This document shows positions 23,001 to 36,160 of a stretch of 64,000 nucleotides of DNA, piece by piece. Position 1 is the first letter of the stretch. Every line of letters starts with the position of its first letter. Source of the stretch: Erigeron canadensis (Eukaryota; Streptophyta; Magnoliopsida; Asterales; Asteraceae); contig NC_057765.1 of assembly GCF_010389155.1 (NCBI RefSeq), forward strand, positions 44,659,559 to 44,723,558. The letters run 5' to 3'. The notes beneath the pieces are model-generated. The model saw only the letters and a program-made list of their open reading frames with translations, did not search any database and was not told the DNA's origin. The translations under genes were made by a program, and so were the position numbers.

Positions 23001-26000
23001 ACTTATGATGCAATGTGTCATGACCTCCTAGACTTGGAGGGGAACAAATATGTACAAGAGGTATATTTTATTTGGAGAATGGTTTTCTGGATAGATCAAA
23101 ATAAGGTTAAGGGAATTTTGTGAATATTGAAGCATTTTATATGTAGGTTCCGGGTAAATCTGGTGGTGAACCTCAGAAAAAAGAGTTCCTTCTGGAAGAT
23201 CATGACCCAGTTTGGCTTGAAATGCGCCACTTACACATAGCCGAAGTAAGCGTTCATTTTGCTTTAAGTTCACATAGAAATATTATAAGTTCTAATATTT
23301 TTTCATCTTCCGCCTTGTCAGGCTAGTGAAAAGTTGAGTGATAAGATGCAAAATTTTATGTCGAAAAACAAAGCTGCGCAATTACAACAAAGGTCAGTGC
23401 TATCAAGTAAAGGAACATCATTTATATTCTCTGCCACTTTTTAAGTCCTCATTTGAATAGGACTACATCTTCTTATATGATAAACCTCGGATGAGATTAT
23501 AATGTTATTGTAGATCAAAAAATATTTACAATAGAACTTCAAATAAACAATTGATACACTTTGATAGCTTAGAAGACGTTAAGCATATTAAGACCCTAAT
23601 TTGCAGTCGTTGGACCATGTAATTTGTCATAATGCTTCCCCTTAGTCTTGTACAAATAATTGACTTGAATGCAGAGATGGTAATGAATTATCTACCCGAG
23701 AGATACAGAAGATGGTTCAAGCTTTGCCCCAATATAATGAACAAATGGAAAAACTTTCACTCCATGTAGAGGTACACTTCTTGTTTACTATCCCTTTATT
23801 ATCCCTTTCTCTACTCTGTACTTTCACAGTGTGTCGAGACACTACCGCTGATTAGCTTATTTCCGTGTAAACAGATTGCGGGAAAAATCAACAAAGTTAT
23901 CAGAGATGAAGGGCTCAGAGATCTTGGTCAAGTTGAGCAGGATCTTGTCTTTGGCGATGCTGGGACAAAGGAAGTCATTAACTTTCTGCGAACATATCAG
24001 GTGACTTGAGGACATGAAACACAAAACGGAAGGAGCGATACCACTGTGTTGTTTTAATTGCTGATATTATATTCGTATACTTCTTATAGGACTCAAGACC
24101 TGAATACAAGCTGAGATTAATGATGATTTATGCCATGGTTCACCCCGAAAAATTTGAGGGAGACAAAGCAACAAAACTTATGCAGGTAGATCTTCTTCAT
24201 ACTATCAAATACTATCTTTAGTGCTCACAGTTTAAAGATAAATAAACACTACGTAAATGATGTTAAATCAGGAAAGGAAGAAATATGAGTAAAAGTTTCA
24301 CAATACTTACAAACTCTTGAGTACAGATTTGTAAGCCTTCCTTTGTATACCCTTGCTATCGTGTAAACCGAACATCAAGAACCCTAAGTTACCATAATAT
24401 AGTAATGCATAATTGGCTGGCAATCCTTGACACCTAAGTAAAACCATTATTATCGTAATCTCCTAAGTTACTAACAGTATGGAAATATATTACGAACTAA
24501 ATTGCTGATATAGTTAACATGAAATTTTCCAAGTAATTTGAGTGGGAATAGATCAAGAGAAAAGTATACTTATGGTAGAAAGTGTAAGAAGATTTATGAT
24601 GTAAATAAAGTATAGCAGAAAGAGGTTTAAGTTCACAAAAGGATTAATCAAAATCAAAAACATTAAGTTGCTTGTTTTTCTCTGTTTCCCTCTTAGTTGG
24701 CAAAGCTGCCTCCTGATGATATCAAGGCGATACAAAATATGAAATTGCTTGAGGGATCACACAGCAAAAAGAAACACCATGGAGCCTTCTCCCTTAAGTT
24801 TGATACTCAAAAGGTACATATAGTATATATTGATGTTAGTCTATATATTCACAGTTATATAATTTAATTCTGACTGCCGGTGTACACCTGCTCATTGTCA
24901 GAGACATCATGCATTAAGAAAGGATAAAACAGGAGAAGAGGAAACATGGCAACTCTCCCGATTTTATCCCATGTTAGAGGTAACATAATGATTTTCTTTG
25001 CCTACCACCATGTAGAGCATCCTCTAATAGGAAATCATGGGCACACATTCTTTTTTTCAGGATTTGCTTGAAAAACTTGGCAGACGTGATTTGCCAAAGG
25101 ACGAATACCAGTGCATGAATAGTCCAAGTTCAAGCACTCAAACTACTAGCACGCATGATGCATCAGCAAAGAGCGGGCCAGCTAACCATCCAAATTCTAG
25201 GAGATCAAGAAGGACCGCCACATGGGCAAAGCAACGTTCATCTGCGGATGGTCATACAAGGTTACATTCGCATACTTGTCTTTTTTTGTTATTTTTGTAC
25301 AAATATCTGAAAAATGTATATGCTCCTACCAACATTTGTATTAGACACTCAACACTGAAATTACTTGTTCATGAGCCAATAGCACCTATGATCTAATTAT
25401 TATCATTTATTTGTTTTTATCAAATGAGACTTCATAATGATATCTGTGAATTATTATCATTTATTTGTTTTTATCAAATTACTTACCTCTCTGTTACTAT
25501 CTTTGTAGCAATACATCCATTACTAATACATCCACGGATTTCAAAAACATGGGGCAGCGTATCTTTGTTTTTATAATCGGTGGGGCCACCAGATCCGAGG
25601 TGAATTTTAAGGTTTCATTTGAGGAACAATTACTTGTCAGTCCAATGAATTCTTGCCTGAAACATGTCACTTTTGTCTGCAGTTGCGTGTTTGTCACAAG
25701 CTTACTGCTAAGTTAAAGAGGGAGGTTATACTAGGTTCAACTAGTATCGACGATCCTCCACAATATATCTCGGTAATAACTTTTTCATTCCGTACTATGC
25801 TCGTTATGCATTTCTTCGCTATACATAGTGTTTGTTTACATAAATATCCAATTGATAGCGAATTTATAGATATAGCCAATGTATGCTAATCAAATTCTAG
25901 TTTTTGACATGGCTCTTGATTACGTCATTGACTGGTTTGATGTACATTGCTAAAATCAAAGGGTGGTATATAGGATCACCCATTAAAATATGATTTAGGT

Positions 26001-26237
26001 TACTCACCATATTGTACCTTGAGTGAAACAGTAGTACTACCGTGAGATATGACCATTCACTCACAACATTTGCAATTGTTATGATTAGAAAAGTCATATT
26101 TCATTGGAGTGTCTGTTTGCTTTTACTCCATCTAAGTACTTCATATTTGCAATCCATTTATCAATTTCAAATTACTTTCTTTTCTGCTTGTGTTGCAGAA
26201 ACTGAAGTTACTCTCGGCAAAAGAACCCAGTCGATGA
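20088..26237 (+). CDS. SEC1: SEC1/KEULE-type SM protein, syntaxin-binding, 21 exons
   Basis: Exons: 20088-20154, 20624-20682, 21121-21202, 21441-21519, 21808-21858, 21955-22051, 22157-22189, 22300-22428, 22536-22724, 22977-23060, 23147-23245, 23322-23392, 23675-23771, 23875-24000, 24090-24185, 24697-24813, 24902-24979, 25061-25260, 25509-25599, 25683-25772, 26199-26237. The joined frame is 1974 nt, 657 residues, with GT-AG introns throughout. SM proteins bind syntaxins and drive SNARE-mediated vesicle fusion at the plasma membrane or cell plate; KEULE is needed for cytokinesis. Family blocks: [20 protein letters not shown] at the start, [103 protein letters not shown] and [13 protein letters not shown]. 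The serine/threonine-rich part before MGQRIFVF is variable in the family. The last exon is short and the C-terminus ends KEPSR, shorter than in Arabidopsis KEULE as recalled. SEC1A, SEC1B and KEULE cannot be separated here. Confidence 0.94.
20910..21016. repeat. perfect inverted repeat, 53-bp arms and 1-base loop, in SEC1 intron 2
   Basis: Left arm 20910-20962 and right arm 20964-21016 are exact reverse complements around C20963. The stem would start AAAATCTGTCATGG and close at CTTTGTA. No further pairing extends outward. It lies in intron 2 of SEC1 (20683-21120), so it is transcribed in the SEC1 pre-mRNA. Confidence 0.97.
25395..25481 (+). repeat. short direct duplication in SEC1 intron 18
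   Basis: A ~30-bp block, ATTATTATCATTTATTTG and on to TCAAAT, appears at about 25396-25425 and again at 25452-25481. Probably a local slippage duplication. Confidence 0.8.
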
Positions 26238-27069
26238 CATTGTAATAGACAGCTTATGGTGTTTGGGGGAGGTGAGGATTGGGTACGGTTAGTCCTAACA
26301 GCTGGATAACTAAAAATTTTGTTTGCACTCTTTTATTGTTCATGTATAGAGGAACAAGAAGAAAATCAACCCCATATGGTAAAGAAACATTTGGGCCTTG
26401 GACTTCTTTTCCTGTTGTATACTTGTCTTCTAGAGAGTTGTGCATATGCTCACTATTGTTTGTAAACCACAGACATCCCAAAGTGGGAGAACAATTTTAG
26501 AAATTTTGTATTTAAAATATACACAAAAAAAGTTCCATTCCCATTATGTTACGTACAGGTTGATTTAGATTTGCATATTTTTATTGATCGTCTCAACATT
26601 TAAGTATATCACAAAAAAAAACAATAATCTAGTCAAAATAACTATTTTTAAATTACAGTTATCAAATTATGCTATTCCAAGTACCCTAAATTAATGACTT
26701 AATGAAAAAATTAGACAATTTGGTAAATTAACATCAAAAGATGATATATTCTGAATCAGAGATGTTAAGTTTGTCTAGGCTTGAATTGGCTGGATGTGCC
26801 CATCTTTTCTTTTTTCATTCAAAAAGCATCCGGCTATATGCTGATCACATAAAAACCAAGCAACATGGTTTTCTTAACAAAATGATAATACAAAAACATT
26901 CAAACAAGCCAGCCAGCATGTATAAGTTCATTAACCGAAAATTTCATTAAAATAAAAATCCAAGGTCTTGAATATTCAAAGTATTACACATTGTAACCTA
27001 AAAACATTAGCATTTCCAAGACAACAAACTGAAACAACCGGCCACAACTTCAGAAAGATCGTTTGGCAA
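26238..27069. other. region between convergent SEC1 and PBF1 genes
   Basis: Holds the 3' UTRs of both genes. T- and A-rich stretches at about 26500-26720. No other gene was recognised. Confidence 0.6.
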
Positions 27070-29902
27070 CTAGTCTTTGCGGAGTTGTTCACTTTCATGA
27101 CGAACTCCATTAGCATTTACGATTATAATTTCAACGCTGTCACCCTGCAATATATATTAAAAATATATTACGAGGACTGGAAAACTGTCAAGTGTCAGCA
27201 CACATGAATAACTACTGTTTTTGGTTGCATGTTATACAACTTAAACATAACTTTCTTATAAGTTCCAACAAACTCATGATCCAGTCATGCAATATTTATT
27301 AATTACTTCTTCTAAAACATACAAAAAAAAGCATGGCATAACTTACAGTGTATATATCTCTTTCTGTTGCCGATGAAAAACAAGTTTTCACTAGATCAAC
27401 CGCTTCCTCTTCTGAAAGCGGTGTAACAGCATCCTGTACCAAAGAAAAAGTTTTATAGCATTATCACATGTCACTTTGATGACCGGGAAGAACTATATAT
27501 TGGCTAGTGTGGTCACTGTAATATAGTTTCCAACTGCATCATTAGTATGGGTTTGTAAGTCAACGATTTGAGACTTGCTGACTGGATTCACATGCGCCAT
27601 TGAAAAGCGCCATCATTTTGCTGAAATGGAATTAATACTAGATGTGTTGTCACTAGAAGCTTTGTCATTTTTAAAACTCTCGCATGCTCCTCATGTCTTA
27701 AATGGAAGGGTTTTGAAAACCTTATTCAGTGAAAAGCCATGTATGCTTATAGTCAACAATTACATCAAACTTTGGATAGACAATGATGGAGATGACACTG
27801 TTGTTTTGTAATTACATCATTAAAACATTTAAATGCAAACCAAGCTTATAGGGGTTTTGGATTGATCGAAATGCTTAAGAGAATCATATCTACACTAGAC
27901 TACTAGAGAAGGCAAGATGGGTGAGAAGCAGGTCAAAAATGGGTCAATATTGATCCAATATGTCTATTCTTTTGTACATTTTAATAAGTGACTAATTTGT
28001 TAGATTTGCCTATATAACAACTCTGAATCAAAGATATAATGATTTAGGAGGTTTGTATGCATTAGAACTACACCTCAAGTGACTTTCATGCTAATAGTCC
28101 ATTTGGCTCATTCCTTTCCAATTAAATTTTACACGCACGAGCATCTGCACATGAGCAAATGGGGAAAGAGAGAGAGAGAGAGATGAAAATTCAGACCTGT
28201 GCGGGTAACAGAAGAGGGCTCGGGGTCTTGAGCTGGTTGTCCAAGAATGGAGTGATGAGTGTAGCACCCGAACCTTGAGCACTGTACCCAACCCTCTCAT
28301 ATGATCCAACAGCATCATATGTGAAGACACATCCCTTCCCTTCATGGTTATAAAATAAGTTTATTTTACTACAATCAAGAGATCACTCAAAGACTAAAAG
28401 CACATGCATATATATATGTATCTATACCTTCACTGTCAAGGCCACCTAAAACATTAAAGGCATAATACGGGAAGAAGCGCTTGTAGTAAAGGGTGTTTGA
28501 GAGAAGCTGAGCCATAGCAGGGCAACTCATCTGTTTGTTGTGCTGGTGTTGATAGATCTGTGATAGAAGTACATAAATTATCAACATTCTTTTACCTCAT
28601 TGTCATATCTATGATTTTTAGAGCAGCTAACAAGAAATCCCATCAGTTTAAGAGTAACAGGACATTATAGACATGGCTGATAAAAATAGAGGGAAAGGAC
28701 CATAATATGAATGAAACAAAAAAAAGTAAAACCATGAATCTTACCAGGTGTCTTGAAGATAGGACCTTCTGTAAGGCTTTAACATCAGCCTGGAATCCTG
28801 AAGAAGCCATATAACTTTTGTCCGCTCTGAAAGTAAAAATATTTGAACAGCTTATGTATTGTATACTCCGACTCAAACAGCTTATCCCAAACAAAGCCAA
28901 GCTTATAACTTTAAGGTAAATGAAAAAAAGAGTAAAGTGCATACAGCCAATTTTACTTACAGTCCAATTAGGTGTCGTTTAGTAATATCAAAGGAGAATG
29001 AAAACAAAATCATTACATTAAGCGAATAAACAACGAAAAAAACACTTCACTCGTCTTCAATTTGAAGAGGATTATCATGTTTTTAAAAGCTTCTGTCATC
29101 AGCCCACACATATTTAATTATGGAACTTTATATATATTGTAGTCCTCCAAACACTTATGGTTATTTTCATTGATAGAAGTAGGTTATAAAAAAGTTGATT
29201 GTTAACACAAAAATGTAACATTAATTAACATCTCTGACTTTACTCTGTCTAATTACCCAAATTTCGTTTCTAGATCAACAAAATCACTTGAAAAACACCC
29301 TTATATCCTCTAATTTCTAGATCAACAAAATCACATGAAAAACACCCTTATATCCTCTAATTCCTACGCTAGATCAGAAAATCCAAACCAATTATTACAT
29401 GTTTATCTATTTGTATACAGCCATATAACGCTATGTTCTACAAATCACACTATGACACCTCATCCTTCTCTATATCTATGCTACCAAACACCCTCTATCA
29501 CACCACCGGAAAACATCCTTAATCGTCACTCTGCCACCGCTAATGCATCTAATCTAAAGCTAGCTAAGTCCTTCAAAAATTTCTAATACGACTCTGCGCC
29601 CGAGTGTATTCCTCTTCATTTTTTACCCTAATAAAACTAAGGAACACAGCACCAAAAATTTCAATCCATACACAATCAAACCATCACAAGATCAAAACTT
29701 TAACATCACTACACATTCAAACAATAAACCCCATAAAAAAAAACCCTAAAAAATAATTAAAAACTTATTTTAAAAAAATGGGAAAACATACAATTTACAG
29801 ATTTTGGAATAATCACGGGTGAGGATGCTGTAGCCGGTGGACATACGAGTATCAGCTGCAATCACACAATAATCCGCACCAGCTATCGCCACACATGTTC
29901 TG

Positions 29903-29946
<44 letters not shown>

Positions 29947-30043
29947 TAGAAAAAGGTTAAATAAATAAATAAATTAGGGGACGAAGAAATACGTACCCTC
30001 CATTGTTATCATATGGAGACCAGTTGGCATGTTCCTTGGTCAT
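27070..30043 (-). CDS. PBF1: 20S proteasome subunit beta-6 (beta type-1), 7 exons
   Basis: Exons (minus): 30043-29997, 29899-29792, 28826-28745, 28557-28428, 28339-28197, 27433-27347, 27144-27070; joined 672 nt, 223 residues, the length recalled for Arabidopsis PBF1. All introns are GT-AG. Beta-6 is a non-catalytic subunit of the inner beta ring of the 20S core particle. Blocks: [111 protein letters not shown] and [20 protein letters not shown]. Reading starts at the ATG in GGTCATAATG (complement, 30041-30043). It is not processed to a catalytic Thr-1 in the family. Intron 1 contains a (CA)n run; the gene converges on SEC1. Confidence 0.95.
29904..29945. repeat. (CA)n(TA)n microsatellite in PBF1 intron 1
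   Basis: About 15 CA units followed by TA units, directly beside the splice acceptor of exon 2 on the minus strand. Confidence 0.9.
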
Positions 30044-30224
30044 AATGCTTTGATTAGAATCAGGTATGTGTTTTAGATCCTGTGTGTGTGTGTGTTTGTG
30101 AGGAAGACAACTTTCTTTTGTTGTGAAGTTTCTTTTTTATCAAGAAACTTGTTGTCAGTTTGGTCCTTGAAGTTTATAGTAGGCATTTTATAGCCCCTCG
30201 GGGTTTTGGGTTGTTAAGGAAATA

Positions 30225-30479
30225 CTCTCTCCGTCCCATTTTAATTGTCCTATTTTGACTGGTCAAGTCTTTTTCTTCCGACTTTGACCGCAAATATCTT
30301 TGGTTGTGTTACATATTAGTTGATTAAATTTATATCAATGAAAAATACATTTAAAACTCAATCAATTCATATATCTTGTATCAAATTTTATATAACACAA
30401 ACAAAAATATTTACGGTCAAAGTTGAAAGAAAAAGACTCAAAAAGTCAAATGTGGATACTTAATATGGGACGGAGGGAG
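30225..30479. mobile_element. Stowaway-like MITE (Tc1/Mariner), 255 bp
   Basis: Termini CTCTCTCCGTCCCATTTTAA and, at the other end, TTAATATGGGACGGAGGGAG are the hallmark Stowaway inverted repeats. TA flanks both sides (30223-30224 and 30480-30481), the expected 2-bp target duplication. It lies about 180 bp upstream of the PBF1 start codon. Confidence 0.93.
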
Positions 30480-30572
30480 TAGTATAGTTCTTGTTATTAT
30501 CAAAGCGATGTTTCGGTAACACGGTTTACGATAAAAAGTTCAATGTTAAGAAGAAAAAAAATCAGAAATAAA

Positions 30573-30784
30573 GATTGTCCGCTTAATTTAGGTGGATTAG
30601 TCAATGTTATCTTCTAAATCCACTATGTGAACTCCGGAGGTAAGTTTTTCCCAAGGTCTTGGGTTCGAGTATTGGGTTTCTCATCTTAAGGTATTTTTCA
30701 TGACTAAGAAGTTGAAGCTCTAGCAAATCGCTGGTTAAAATTGTTTACAGCACGTCTGAATCAAATTAACTTTAACAAAAAAAT
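30573..30784 (+). mobile_element. SINE-like element with 11-bp target duplication
   Basis: A tRNA-like box B (GGGTTCGAGTATTGG, about 30660) lies in a ~212-bp body ending in an A-rich tail (AACAAAAAAAT). The flanks TCAGAAATAAA at 30562-30572 and 30785-30795 are identical. A clear box A was not found, so the class is probable rather than certain. Confidence 0.6.
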
Positions 30785-30795
30785 TCAGAAATAAA

Positions 30796-31357
30796 AAAAT
30801 TATGTATAGTTCAATCATAGGGAAGTAAAAGTTTTACCCCGCGTGTTGCCGTATGAATAATTTATTTTAGTCTTTCATTATTACATACTATATAGAAAAA
30901 TGCTTTAAATATATATAAAAAAAGGCTTTGTGAACAAGTAATTAGTTGTTATATGATATTGGTTAGATTTTGAAATCGGTGGATAAGTGGTGTTGAGGGT
31001 TGACGATTAAGGAGGCAGATGTTTGTCCTTTTTTTTTTGTCTGAAATGAAACCTTTATCATATAGTTGGTGCTTATTATAATTAAAAGATTAAATTTAAA
31101 GAAATTACCGTTGTGGCTAAAGAATCAAATTCAAAAGTTTTATGGTAAATATAACAAAGTTGAAAAGGTTGTGGTGAAAATAAAAAAGTGAAAAAGGTTA
31201 TTATGGTAAAAAAAATGAAAAGTCACTATCTTTGGAAGTTTGTGACTAAAACATAAAATTAAAAAGTTGTGTGATAAAAGTTAAAAAATCAAAATAATTG
31301 TGTGATAAAAATTTTAAAAATAAAAAATTTACTATAAATAATGACTCTTACTTCTAA
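30796..31357. other. intergenic, AT-rich, no gene seen
   Basis: Simple AT-rich sequence with repeated GGTAAAAAT/AAAGTTG-like words between about 31100 and 31340. No gene or transposon ends recognised. Confidence 0.5.
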
Positions 31358-31635
31358 TCTATACTATATTATAAAAGAAATAGCCTCTTTTATTTATGGA
31401 AGCGTTGAAAATATGTAATATTTTCACTTAGCACCCCTTAAAATATTTCAACATACACTACCCCATAACATTAATGATTAATTTACACTACCAATCCTTT
31501 AGTCTTTAATATATTTTCATTGACCATTTATATCAATTATCCACACCACTCGACACCGTCTCCACCAGCAACACTCTGCCCCCACTACAACGGCATTGTC
31601 ACGACCACTGCCACATTGCGCGGGTAACGTGCTAG
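31358..31635 (+). mobile_element. short non-autonomous Helitron
   Basis: Starts TCTATACTATATTATAAA after an A and ends GCGCGGGTAACGTGCTAG before a T, the 5'-TC and CTAG-3' termini and A/T insertion site of Helitrons. No coding content. It shares both termini with 50599-50910. Confidence 0.85.
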
Positions 31636-32057
31636 TTTATACTAATCTTGATGGATATATGGATTTAATCAATTCACACATATGTTAAAATTGATAGGTA
31701 GTAGCAAATTTAAAAATTTACTCTCGGTAATAGTTTGTCTTCTTTTTCTATAATGAATGAACATATAAAGTGAGTATAAAATTGATAACGATCTATATGA
31801 ATCCGATGAAAACTATTGTATTGTATTGTATTTAGGTTTTTACTCAAAGTTTGTTAAGAATTCAAATTCTCTAATTATGAATTAATGCTTTTTCTTATTT
31901 TAATTAAACACGGAGTATCAAGAAGATATATATATTGTAACTAACGATGGATTAATTGGTAATCAAAAACATTCCAAAAACCCAAATACACCAAAAAGAC
32001 TTTGAAGTCTTTCTTAAGCACAAAAACGCAAAAAGTGTTTTATCGAATTATAGATAG
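31636..32057. other. intergenic, probable cornichon promoter and leader
   Basis: AT-rich upstream region. A TATATATATTG string at about 31928 may be a TATA box for the cornichon gene about 130 bases before its ATG. Confidence 0.4.
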
Positions 32058-34537
32058 ATGGTAGATTTATTCGCATGGCTAATATCCTTTTTCCTTCTCA
32101 TAGCAGTCTTATGCCTCGTTCTTTACCAGGTCCTTCCCTTTCTTTCTTTCTTTCTTTCTATTTATTTATGTTTTAATGTATTCATCAATTATACCTCAAA
32201 GTTTGTTTCTTTATGCTGCCCAATTTATTTTGTATTACCTTATTTTAATTTTTATTGCAGTTTCTTGATTTGTGTCATCATATATGTATATTGTTTTTGT
32301 TATCTTTATATTCTTTGCATTTGCCACGAATTGCTATTTAATGTGTAATGTTTCTGATTGTAAATTTAAGTGTTTTTCTAAGTTGAAAAGATGTGTGTGT
32401 TTTTCTTAAACCTTTTTCTTGTTTTAATCAAACACTAATGTTCCAAAAAAGAACTAGAAAGAAGAAGACTTTTACCAACGGCTTCCGGCATAGCGTTATA
32501 GGTTGTGTAGTTTCTGTAAAAAGATGACCTTTTTTAATCATTTTTTCTAGAAAATACGGAGAATGTGTAGTTAGGATGTATGCCCACATGTTTTTCTAGC
32601 TTTAATAGATTATGGTGACTTTGGTGGTTGATGCATTTTTTTGTTTAGTATAAAATTGTTAGTTTTTATATGGAAATTTGACAAGTTGTCAAGTAGAAAA
32701 TAAATATGGGTTCTTACTGAGAAGGGTTGGATAGAGTATTAGGCAGTTTGTTCTTATGATGAAGCAGAAAAAAGCGAGTCTTTAGAAGGAAAAAATAGAA
32801 ATTAGGAGTTGATAGGACATGTGGCTTATTACATGCTTAAAGGTTGAGTCTTTAGCTTTCATTTGCATGTTGTGTCCAAAATTAGGCTCCTTTATGAAAT
32901 TGCAAGAGACTAATAAAGGGGTGTTCGGATGTTCGAGTTTTCAAAATGGTTACTTTCAAGTATCGGAGCTGGATAGTTAGATGCAATACAGTGGTTAAAG
33001 TTTAGTAATTTATATTTTCCCCAAAAAACCTTAGTGGTGTTGCAGCATCTCTTTACCTCAAAGATACTGCAAACAGAATGTGAAATTATAAAACGGAAGT
33101 TCTAGCTCGAAGTGTCCTTATTTTGCTATAAAACTATTTATTATTTCAATTTTCTAAGTTACATACTTACATATGTATGTGATAGAATCTTAATGTACTT
33201 CAAATTACATATCTAATATCCTAATTTGTCAAAGTTTTGTTCCAAGAATTGCTTCAAAAAATCTTGTCAAAAGTCATTTCATGGCAGTTTGACTTAATTT
33301 ATTAAAGAAGCTTTTGTTCTGAGTTAATTAATGGTCGTAAGCTCTCATCGCAGTTGACATGCTTTTTAGACTTAGAGCAAGATGACATTAATCCGTATGA
33401 GTTGGCGACTAATATAAACAACACGACATTGCCAGAGTTTATAACTCAAGGAGCATTGTGCTTTCTGCATCTTGTGACGAGACATTGGATCATGTTGCTG
33501 TTCTGTCTGCCATATTTATATTATAACGTGAATCGGTCAGTGCATTTCTCTTTATTTATTATTTGTTTTTATCATTTCCGTACATTAGTTTGTCATGATA
33601 CTTGACCTACTTCTGTTAGTGATCTTTTAGGGGTGGGGGTGGTTGGGAATTGCTGATGTGCAAAATTACTGGTTAAAGACGATATATTTGACTTTTGGTT
33701 AAATAATTTGTTTACAAAGATTAGTTGTTCGGCTAAGCAATATTTAAAAGTTCACAGTTTTTATATAATGCTACTTACAATTTGTCTATTGAATATTCAT
33801 GAATTGAAAGAGATTGTGCCAACTTTTGTAAGTCAATATAACTTTTTGTTTGACCTCAAATATCAAACTGAAAGCTTTTTTATAAAGGAGGAAGTAATTC
33901 TTTCTAGTCAATCAAGGACATGGGAAAAATCCGTCTCTCATACATTATATCATTTGATATAAATACGTGGATTGTAGACCAACGTGTCTTTTATGTTTGT
34001 TTATCATGTCATACATTTCACGAAAATTAGACAGGTTGGATAATGGTTAAACTATTAAAGGGCCTAAATTGGATTCGGTCGGGTCAATTCACCTACATTT
34101 TACATTGTATATTTCATAAATAGATAATTATTATATTAAGTACGATACCTAAAGTAGAAAACTTAGGGTGACTTTGCAACTCTTTAACATGTTTTTGTTT
34201 TATTATCCAAGATATTAATTAAACCCACCTCAAATCAAACCAGTTTATATTTTGAGTTGAAATTACTCCCTAACATAGCTTTTATTTCTATATAGATACA
34301 TTCACAGACGTCATTTATTGTATGCAACAGAGGCGTTCAACAAGCTGCCAAAGGAAAAGTACCTGCGATTGTATAAACTTGTTTATCTTGCTTTCTTGTT
34401 CGTTCTCTCTATATTTTGGTATGCACACTAAACTCATTTGAAGTGCCTGAATTTTTGAAGCACTTGTTAAATGTACTGATAAGTGTTATTTTTTGTACTG
34501 TTTTAGGATGATCTGGTGTATTGTTGATGAAGAATAA
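32058..34537 (+). CDS. Cornichon family protein (ER cargo receptor), 4 exons
   Basis: Exons 32058-32129, 33354-33535, 34296-34418 and 34507-34537; joined 408 nt, 135 residues, all introns GT-AG. Cornichon (Erv14-type) proteins are small ER and COPII-vesicle membrane proteins that load membrane cargo such as transporters. The N-terminus MVDLFAWLISFFLLIAVLCL is the first helix. The conserved patch LEQDDINPYELATNINN follows, then LPEFITQGALCFLHLVTRHW and CLPYLYYNVNRY, and a last helix ending FWMIWCIVDEE. Length and motif order match plant cornichon homologues. Paralogue number was not assigned. Intron 1 is over 1.2 kb. Confidence 0.93.
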
Positions 34538-36160
34538 GAAAAAAGACTCTCCCAATTTGGTAAATCCAGCTGTAAGTAGAAGTTATCATTGTTTGATGTT
34601 TGAGTTCAAATAAACTACTTTTAAACTTTATTAGTCGTATGGGTTCCCAAGTCTTTGCAACTTTGAAGAAAATGATTAATCATGATTGAGTTTTTTGTTA
34701 TCATTTTGCAAACCATTGTATTTGGTCAGTTACAGAAAACGAGTAAGATATGCCTGATTAAGCAATTTTTACAATCATACATGTAGCCTTGTTGTAAGAA
34801 AACCTTGAGACATTGTCTAAATTGATTGCATGTCCCGTAGTTTTGGTGTTTTTTTGCATTACAAGTATAAAACAGTTAATTTTTAATGCAACTATTAGTA
34901 TAAATAGGTAAACGGAAGAGGTTTTCCTTGTTTAGCTCACCGACGGTTAATGATAGTTGTAAATGTCAAAAGTGAATTAGGCTTCATTTCAAGAGATATG
35001 CATGCTTTGACTTTGAGGTCAAATGAATCACGACATCATATTGTTATTGTTATGTATGAATATTAATTATTTTTAATTTTTTATGTTGATCTAGTACCTT
35101 ATATTGGGTAGCAATTATAACAACAGGATACATTTTGGGGTGAATTTGTTATTAAAAGATATACAAAGCTTTATATTAAAAAATGGCCAGTTTGACCCAA
35201 AAAGTCAAAGTGCATATTTTATATATTTAGTACTCATTCATCCAATAGCGAAAAACTTGAAATACTGATCGGAAGTAATCTTTTCCGGACAGGTACTGTC
35301 CATTGAAAACTGAAGGACTTCTGATGTTTGAAAACAAAATAACAAGATGCTGGAAGTCCCCGTTAACGTTTTCGTGCATATGTATCATAGTATTCAATTT
35401 AGACATGTTTTTGACTAGATTATCTGGTGGTAACTGGTAAGTTAGTTTTGTTGGACAAGTGCTTAACAGAAATTCTTGTCAGTTGGACAGTTAGTTAGAT
35501 CAAAAACAAAATAACTTATGAGCAAATTCATTTTATGTCACAAAATTAGAACAAAAATCATCAGTTTAGCTGAATTCTCTTACATAATTGATCATCATAA
35601 ACAATAAAAAAGCTTAATCACATTGTCAAACATCTAACCCAGAAATGCCAGTTACCTGCAACAATGATATCTAATTTGTTACAATCATGTATCTTATTTT
35701 ACAGTATGCAAAATAGTTTCCTCCAGTGCCAGAGGATAAATGATACATGGAAACACTTGAGCTAAGAACTTTTTGGATCTTCAAATGGTAATCCAGATTT
35801 AGTTTAATACTTATTTTATTTATATTAAACCTTTATAATAGTTATGCTACACAAAAGAGGGTAGCCTTTCCTCTTAGAATTCACCTCCCCCCTCAATCAC
35901 TTCAAACAAAAACTTTGAAAATAAATAATAACTAAAAGTTGGGTTTGGTTTCTTCTTTGAAAATCATGAAAAATATGTCTTCAAAGATTAACAAACCTAG
36001 TTAAGAATTAAGAACTATATATATAGTAAATACTCTGAAGGGGCATGTCTAAAGAGTTTCTATGATGTTGTAAGAAACCCCATGAACACTTTTGTCACAC
36101 TTCGGTATCTATAGCTATAACTTATCAAGAGAAAATCAGGGAGGGGAGATCTTCGCGAGC
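34538..36160. other. intergenic between cornichon and the glycosyltransferase
   Basis: Includes the cornichon 3' end and the downstream flank of the minus-strand UGT. AT-rich; no gene or complete transposon recognised. Confidence 0.5.
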
